Assembly: GCF_050948215.1 (NCBI RefSeq)
Contig: NW_027488624.1
Location: 496,001-560,000 of the forward strand
From: Halictus rubicundus
Lineage: Eukaryota; Arthropoda; Insecta; Hymenoptera; Halictidae
Direction: 5' to 3'
Length of the DNA stretch: 64,000 nt
Under the pieces are notes generated by a model, which was given only the letters and a program-made list of their open reading frames with translations, had not been told where the DNA came from and did not search any database. Shown one piece after another: positions 57,627 to 64,000 of this stretch. The first letter of the stretch is position 1, and each line of letters starts with the position of its first letter. The position numbers were made by a program, and so were the translations under genes.

Positions 57627-58526
57627 ACTGAATTAGAACTCGTATGTTCCTAAACGAACTGCACGCGCAAACTTATACAACAGTCAAATTCTTTCGACAG
57701 TAATCAACTTTAGCATCGTACGATTCCTCTATCTTCTGAGGAATTATAAAAGCATAATTAGTTATCGAACCTACTTGGTTGTCTCACAAGTTTGTTTTGT
57801 CTTCGACCACTATGCGCAATACGAATCTAGTATATTATCGAAATAAAATTTCGATAAGCTGAAATAAAATATCAACAAACAGCTACAGTATATAAAGTTT
57901 AGATTGTTTTTGGAATAAATATGATTTTTCTCCTTTAAGGTCATGTGAAGGTCAACATATATTTGTATCGTTGAACTCGCCTTTCTATGAGCTGAACGGT
58001 GGAAAACCCTATTAAGTTCTTAAAGGAAACAAAATTACTGACAAAAATATCATAATAGACTATATGTCAACCACGTGTTTCTCAATCAGACTATATGCTA
58101 CTTTGCACCGGTCATTCTCTCTGAATATTTTTTCCCGTATCATGAAAAGCAACCGAGACACATATTTTAACTGCTCAAGTTAGACAAGACACCCTGCGTG
58201 CTATACTGCATGTAGTATAGACTGGAGGTGCGTGTGTTTCTGTTGTTATGGGGTCCATTACATTGTACAAAACTGAGACTTGAAATTAGGCACTGGGTTA
58301 AACATATTTGATTTCTGCTGCATTTTCACTGTGTACAGCGAATAACATTCTTCTGGAGCATTAATCTGGGATATGTTTAATTGAAATCAACTGTCATTTA
58401 CCGGGATCGAGTGGAAGTTCAAAAGGCAGGCGTAACGAGACTTTGAGTTTCGCTACACCACGTTCAAGTGAATTCGAACTCGTAAAGCATGAACAAGCAT
58501 CTCACTTTGTGACGGTGACCATACTT
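57627..58526. other. Noncoding DNA, no gene recognised
   Basis: A gtcatgtgaaggtcaac phrase near 57940 recalls the miniature-element interiors. Otherwise nothing can be supported. Confidence 0.4.
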
Positions 58527-59556
58527 ACAAGGGAACATATTCAGATGCGAAAATCCGATTTTGATGAAACTTACGGGAGCTTATAGTTCTTTGAAAAATA
58601 TTTGACACGTGTTTTTTTTTATCGGCAGACATCCACTTTGAAGGGATACAGTTTTATACATTCTTAAGACACTTTACGTTTCCCCCTCTCTCACCCTAAC
58701 AACCAATAGAAATATTTGAAAATATTCGTGTTCTTCTGAAATGCTATATATAACCGAGGTAAAACTGATGTGCGGCATTTGCCACCAGCTCTTTTCAGAG
58801 CTATCATAAACGACGAGGGAAACTCCAGCTTCGAGGATTCACAGTTTAAAAAGGCTGCAGGTATATTTTAACCGAAGGCCCAACGACTGCAGAAATTCAC
58901 AGGCGAATTGGCTATAAAAGTCGGTACCCTTACTCCACCGCGGTAATTAGCACCGCGTCACGCTGCTACCTGCGTCACCTTCTTTAGCTACTAATAAAAC
59001 AATAAACGACACATAACCCAGTGGTATTGTTTAAAATACTATACACGTTTATACTAAATGCTTATATTTCGATGAAACAAGCCAGAATTCCTTCCTACGC
59101 ACGCCAGGTGCAAGACTATCTTCCATTATGCATAATTATTGTTAAATGGCAAAAACAAAGAAAATCCTGAAACATGTATCCCCTATTTTGGATCAAAGAT
59201 CACACACCCAAGTTTACATTAAAATGAACTAACAATAAATAAAAGAAACTGCAAAAAAAATCAAATTTTTAATATATTGTTTAAACAAAAAACTTTTGTT
59301 AAAATTTTCTTGCGCGACTACATTTCCCATTGAAAAACACACAATTTAAAAAAAAAATTCAAATTTTTTCGACCTCTGGTTTCCGAGATATCTCAAAAAA
59401 TATGGTTTTGTCCCCCAACTTTGAGGGCTGTTTTCACCCCTTCAAAGTGGATGTCTGCCGATAAAAAAAAACACGTGTCAAATATTTTTCAAAGAACTAT
59501 AAGCTCCCGTAAGTTTCATCAAAATCGGATTTTCGCATCTGAATATGTTCCCTTGT
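58527..59556. mobile_element. Element with perfect ~120-base inverted ends and a noncoding interior
   Basis: acaagggaacatattcagat (58527) and its complement ending at 59556 begin arms that match without a visible difference through aagggg/cccctt at about 58645 and 59438. The ~790-base interior has no transposase; it includes a less AT-rich segment (58770-58985) with gtgcggcatttgccaccagc. The flanks do not show an obvious duplication. A non-autonomous DNA transposon carrying foreign sequence is the best reading; the 80-codon frame 59421-59663 lies in the arm. Confidence 0.7.
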
Positions 59557-59801
59557 TAGCCAAACAAAAATTCGTCAAAGTTTCGTGGAGACACATTTTT
59601 CTAAATCCTGGATATAGTAAGATCAATCGTCTCTTATCAACTCGTATTATTTTTAATTTTTAGATATATGAATTATATTTAACCAGTTAGTAAAATGAAG
59701 GAAGGCTAATGCAATGAAGTGACAGGGGGATAGGAAAATTAAAGACTACAGAGGTGAAATAAGTAAGAAGAACAGTTTAGAACAGAGCTGCTCAATATGC
59801 C

Positions 59802-61330
59802 TACACTCCTCGTCAGAAAGATAGCCCAGGTGTGCTATGTTTAATTTCTCAATGACGCATGTAAAGTTTTACGTTTGTGACGTATAATATCAAAACTTTA
59901 TGAGCTCAGAATATGCGGGTCGTTGAAAATAATTAAAAATATTATAAGGTTTAGTGTGCAACAAAAAAAAATTGTTTTACTTTAAGAAAGAAATGATAGC
60001 ACATGTACAATAAGAAAATAATAATGAATATAAATTTTAACTAACAATAATTACTTATCAAACGTATATACTTATTTAATAATGGGTACATCCTCCTTTA
60101 TTTTCTATTACTTCTATTGTACGATTTGGTATCGATTTATATAGTTTTTGGATGTAATTTTGACATTCGCGTACAATTGCATTTTTTAATTCTTGTACGT
60201 GTTGATACTGCTTTCCATTCGCGTATACGCCGCGAACAAGTTCTGCCCAGCAATTTTCAATAATATTAAGGTCCGGGGAGCGTGCAGGCCACGGCAAAAC
60301 AGATATATTATTTTCATTAAAATATGATTGGACCAATCTTGATGTGTGTACAGATGCATTATCTTGTTGAAAGATGTAATCAGGTCCAGAGATGCATTCT
60401 GCATGATTATTTATTTGTTCTTTGATTAAATTTATGTATTGGACACTATTCATTCTCCCATTGATGAACTTGATACTTGTCGTGCCGAAATAACCGATGC
60501 CGGCCCAAACCATTACGCTGCCTCCTCCCATTTATCGTCGGATTGCTGACATTGTCCCTTTTCTTATGTCATGAAAATAATATTGGAACCCATCAGGACC
60601 ATCCAGGTTAAATTTTTTTTCGTCCGAAAATAGTACTCTTTTCCATTTTTTTCCCAATGCACTCTTTCTTTTGCAAAGCGTAAACGTTCTGCTTTGTGTT
60701 TCGTTGTTAACGGAGGTTTCTTTTTTAATTTTAGCCTCTTAATATTTTTGCAGGATAGTAGAACTCGACGAACACTCGAAACACTGGCACTAACACTAGA
60801 TTTTCCATTATTTGCTTCGTTGTTAACTGCGAGTTGGAAGCTACACGCATAATTGCTCGATGACGGCCGACCAGTACTTTTCTTTTTGCCATAATCTTCA
60901 ACATTTTTTTAAGAAATTGTGTATTACTTTACGACTTCTTTTTATTACTTTCGATATTTTCGCTACTGATAACTGTTGCTGTTTTAGTTCAAGAATTTGC
61001 TTTTTTTCAGACTCGTTTAATTTTTTTCCGCGTCCCATACTTACAAATTTATATAATATTGTACTGTAATCTTTACTCGTTGATAGATCATGAAATACTG
61101 AGCATTTCTAAACATATTAACAGAGTGTGCTATCATTTCGACCTTAGTATGGAACAGTTTTTCTTTGTTGTATACAAACATCTACGACATTGTGATTTAT
61201 TTCCAGCAAGCCGCATATTCTGAGCTCATAATATTGTTTTGATATTGTACGTTACAGACGAAAAATTTTACATGCGTCATTGAGAAATTAAAGATAGCAC
61301 ACCTGGGCTATCTTTTTGACGAGGAGTGTA
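59802..61330 (-). mobile_element. Tc1 transposon, complete ends, inactive
   Basis: It spans 59804-61328 (1525 bases) between TA dinucleotides (59802-59803, 61329-61330). Inverted ends of about 115 bases start CACTCCTCGTCAGAAAGATA on the left and end atctttttgacgaggagtg on the right. Size and ends are typical of Tc1. Its transposase is broken, so it is a recently inactivated copy. Repeat R2 begins about 200 bases beyond its right end. Confidence 0.85.
60076..61038 (-). pseudogene. Tc1 transposase (DD34E), frameshifted
   Basis: The natural start is at 61038 (MGRGKKLNESEKKQILELK, the first helix-turn-helix). The frame breaks in a 7-A run near 60902 and at least twice more before KRVLFSDEKKFNLDGPDGF, which holds the first catalytic aspartate. 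A TAA at 60534-60532 (one base from a glutamine codon) precedes the last open part, 60531-60076, with GGGSVMVWAGIGYFG, FQQDNASVHTS (second aspartate) and NIIENCW (glutamate). Exactly 34 residues separate D and E, the Tc1 spacing. All three catalytic residues survive, but no continuous protein can be made. Confidence 0.85.
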
Positions 61331-62065
61331 TTAGCGGGCAAGTGGGCACGCCGATGCCAGTGGGTACAGCAACGGGCAAAGCTACGGACATGTGACTTAC
61401 AATTAGCGGAGTCGGCAGCTTAGCCGTAGCTGGCCACGTAGCTGTGACAAAGCGTGTGACAAATGCATGCAGCCTTGCCCGCAGAGGCGTGGCTTCGCGT
61501 CCGCCGTGCCGTTCTGTGTATGTGCCCAAGCAGAGTCGCCAGATCAAGACTTGTTCTCGCACTCTAATTTCCCCTTCTACCGCGCTATTCCCCACACTTC
61601 CGTCGCTGCCCGGTCACTGTCTCTGTCGTGCATACTCCGGTACGAGCAGAGAGAGGGTAAGTTTTTCCCCTCAACTTGTGCTCCTTCCCCTCTTCTGGCG
61701 ACACTGTCCTCGGGGCAAGAAAATCGCTGCCCGTACGTGCAGACATTGATCAGCTCTGGTTTAGGGACTATTATATGTGTTGTATTTGTGACCAAATACT
61801 TTTTGAATTCACTGTACATCTTTAAACAAACGTACCTTTCTTAAGTGGTACTTAAAAATTTATTCCCTATTCTGTGTTTACTAAATACTTAATAAACACA
61901 ATTATAATTTAAACGTATGTTAATGCGTTCTTGAATACACACCTAATAGAATTCAGCATCAGGGAGAGGGGCATTGTAATAAGACTTCCCCTAAGAAGCA
62001 TTCGTGAATCGAACTATTTACGGATTTCTAGTTTCATTTTTGCTCTACACATTATTGCTCTTCGA
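61331..62065. other. Noncoding DNA containing repeat R2 (61534-61719)
   Basis: 61534-61719 matches 38486-38700 (gtcgccagatcaagacttgt ... agagagagggtaagtttttc). Overlapping frames of 80-125 codons on both strands here (61444-61749, 61467-61844, 61308-61595 minus) are products of the GC-rich repeat. The rest is AT-rich. Confidence 0.5.
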
Positions 62066-62380
62066 CTAATAAAACTCGAGCTGACAATCTGCCGTAGGTT
62101 CTAACAAATGGTAACAGATAACGGATACGAAAAGAGTCACACCGTTGTGAACGATAAGGCGGAACGACATTGACGAATAGGCTTCCGTGCAGTTCCGCGA
62201 GGTTTTCGCGAGTGCAATTCCATTGGCAATGGACTCGAAACCGCTATCATGCACGGTCCAGAGCAATTCCAATAGGCGATCCATTATCTTAAGCGGCGTC
62301 AGACCAATCGATTCGCCACTCTCCTTTTTCTGATTCCGTCCCTCCTCCCTCGTAAGGGCCTCCTTCCGTCGCATTTTCAT
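62066..62380 (-). CDS. Hypothetical 104-residue open frame
   Basis: It lies in moderately GC-rich DNA (62070-62370) unlike its AT-rich flanks. The product starts with a charged stretch (MKMRRKEALTREEGRNQKK) and continues IGLTPLKIMDRLLELLWTV, which looks helical. The C-terminal third is hydrophobic. No domain, promoter or splice sites are recognised. It may be an exon of an unrecognised gene or chance. Confidence 0.2.
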   Translation of the reverse strand: MKMRRKEALTREEGRNQKKESGESIGLTPLKIMDRLLELLWTVHDSGFESIANGIALAKTSRNCTEAYSSMSFRLIVHNGVTLFVSVICYHLLEPTADCQLEFY

Positions 62381-63207
62381 TTTCGCGAAATGTTAAATGT
62401 CATTTATATATACATATATATATATTTTTCTAAACCGGCTACAATGCGCCGCACAGACAAATTTTTGATTTTTATGAAAAAAAATTGTTTTTGAATAGCC
62501 TAATAGTACAATTTTTTTCGGAGATACACGCCTGGGAAATAACCTTTTGTCTTCTGGGAATTCATCAGTTTTCAGAGCAATAGTTATGTAATTACTCCGC
62601 CTATAATTGAATACTTAGGGGTCTATAAGTTATATGGGTTATTACAAATAGCTTAAACTATTAACTGGCAAAATAAATTTTTCACAAATGTTGTTTAACA
62701 GTAAGTAATATAGACTAACCGGAAGCCACGTTGCGTTGCGCTCATTTTTCATTTATGCAGGAATACAAAAAATCCTTTAAGAGACATCGATGTGACACTA
62801 ATCATTTTGGCAAGGTGTAATACTGATCTAACTTTGAGACCCTTGGGTGCAATGTAAGTTTAAAAATCAACTTTCAGAATTTCTGAAAAATTTCTGAGAA
62901 AATCTGAAATAGTTAATTAGAATTAATTTTTTAAATAAAAAATTTAATAATAATTTTTTTACGTTAAATAAACAAAGTTTTCGTTCACTGGACCACTGTC
63001 GCAAAATTGCAACAAAAACGGAAAAACGAAAGAAGAGAAGTGAAGAAAATATATAAAAATAAACTATAATAAATAAATAATAATAAATTAACGATAGATA
63101 ATAATAAGAGGGACTAACGGCACTCCATTTGAAGGCGTTGCCTAGTTATGCATTTGGATTGTCTCACTGGTCAATAAAAGAAATGATAATCGCTTCTTGA
63201 AATCACT
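62381..63207. other. AT-rich noncoding DNA with a short TA microsatellite
   Basis: A tatatatacatatatatata stretch lies at about 62404-62425. 62930-63100 is dominated by A/T with aataataa repeats. No gene. Confidence 0.45.
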
Positions 63208-64000
63208 GTTGTTACGAGCCAGGGCTATGAGCAGCGCGAGAGGCCGGCGAGGGGATTTTTACCCCAGGAATATGGTTTCAATTGTTAGTTAGGTACGCGG
63301 ACGCACCCGATGCGAAATCGAGGAGCCGCTAGGATAGTTGACGTCGAGGACGCACCTGATGCGAAATCAGGGAACCTCTGGGAGGTTGGTGTCAAACGCA
63401 GACGCACCCGATGCGAAATCGAGGAGTCACTAGGGAACACGCGGCGAACCCGATTCGAAAGGAGGTTGTATAAGAGCGCGGACGCACCTGATGCGAACTC
63501 AGGGAGCTGCTAGGATGCGGAAGAACCCAATGCGAAATCGGGGATCCGCCTAGGATGGTATAATTTCGTGGACGCACTCAATGCGAAATCGAGGAGCCAC
63601 TAGGTTGGAGAAATCTTCGTTGAATCGAATTTAAGTATTAGTAAGCCTCGTAACATCTATATAATAATTTAATTGATACAATCCGAGCGGTTAGATTGTA
63701 TCGTGTGGGAACGTTCAATTATTATATTAGGATTTTAGGCAATAATTAAGGGTACGCGAGTTAACAAACAAGACAATTTATTCTGAATTGAAATTACTAC
63801 AAGTGTTGTTGTTTGTGTCGCGAATGAATATAATAAATGTACAATTAGAGGAATTGTTTACCTATGTTGCACGGTGTTGACGCACTGGCAATGCGGGGTT
63901 AGATGGCGATTGTTGAATGCCAAATAGAATATATACCGAACTAACGGAATCTATAAGGTTACGAATTGATTCGAAAGGGACTTTAACCCGATCTCACTAG
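63208..64000 (+). mobile_element. Probable LTR, truncated by the window edge
   Basis: TGTTACGAGCCAGGGC at 63208 looks like an LTR start. It is followed by a tandem-repeat array and then AT-rich DNA with ataataaatgt near 63830. No end, duplication or coding sequence is visible before 64000, so this is provisional. Confidence 0.3.
63297..63606 (+). repeat. Seven irregular tandem repeats, 35-53 bases each
   Basis: The unit gacgcacccgatgcgaaatc followed by gaggagccgctagg and a variable spacer begins at about 63299, 63348, 63401, 63443, 63481, 63518 and 63571. Unit lengths vary and some units are degenerate (cgaacccgattcgaaa, gaacccaatgcgaaatc). The 67-codon frame through it is a by-product. Confidence 0.8.

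Noticed and set aside
63297..63606. CRISPR-like array
   Set aside because: Units and spacers vary irregularly, repeats are imperfect and the genome is evidently eukaryotic; it is an ordinary tandem array.

Overview
The window looks like AT-rich, repeat-dense insect DNA, most likely from a hymenopteran such as an ant; that assignment is inference. The grounds are BEL/Pao, Tc1, mariner, hAT, Harbinger-type and piggyBac-type remains, many TA-flanked miniature elements ending in CACCCTG|TA, and a primer-binding site matching arthropod tRNA-Tyr. No host protein-coding exon could be identified with confidence. Almost every recognisable protein comes from a transposable element.

Layout. 0-4.8 kb: a piggyBac-like miniature element, a solo LTR (736-1512), a transposase tail and a broken terminal-repeat fragment (4170). 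4.84-12.40 kb: a full-length BEL/Pao retrotransposon on the minus strand with identical 654-bp LTRs, a CATAT target duplication, a tRNA-Tyr primer site, an open 1765-residue polyprotein and an unusual leader of 82-bp tandem repeats. 12.4-35 kb: mostly noncoding, with many fold-back miniature elements, a broken Tc1/mariner-superfamily element (19.2-20.8 kb), a deleted mariner (26.57-27.11 kb), a LINE-like purine-rich stretch and several CpG-rich single-copy-looking blocks. 35.09-37.86 kb: LTRs of one family, one inserted backwards into another. 39.23-43.08 kb: a three-level nest (hAT remnant, then solo LTR, then Harbinger-like element), each level bounded by its own target-site duplication. The innermost element has ~0.83-kb inverted arms that each carry a tRNA-like sequence with an oligo-T run behind it. 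43-59 kb: more miniature elements, a second solo LTR of the nested family (46231-46774), a LINE endonuclease remnant and transposase debris. 59.8-61.3 kb: a Tc1 element with both inverted ends and a broken DD34E transposase. 63.2-64 kb: a probable LTR with tandem repeats, cut by the window edge.

The only gene that looks coding-competent is the BEL polyprotein, which supplies Gag-like, protease, reverse transcriptase, RNase H and integrase activities for its own element. Everything else is transposon remains or noncoding DNA. Identities rest on motifs read by eye; no database search was run.
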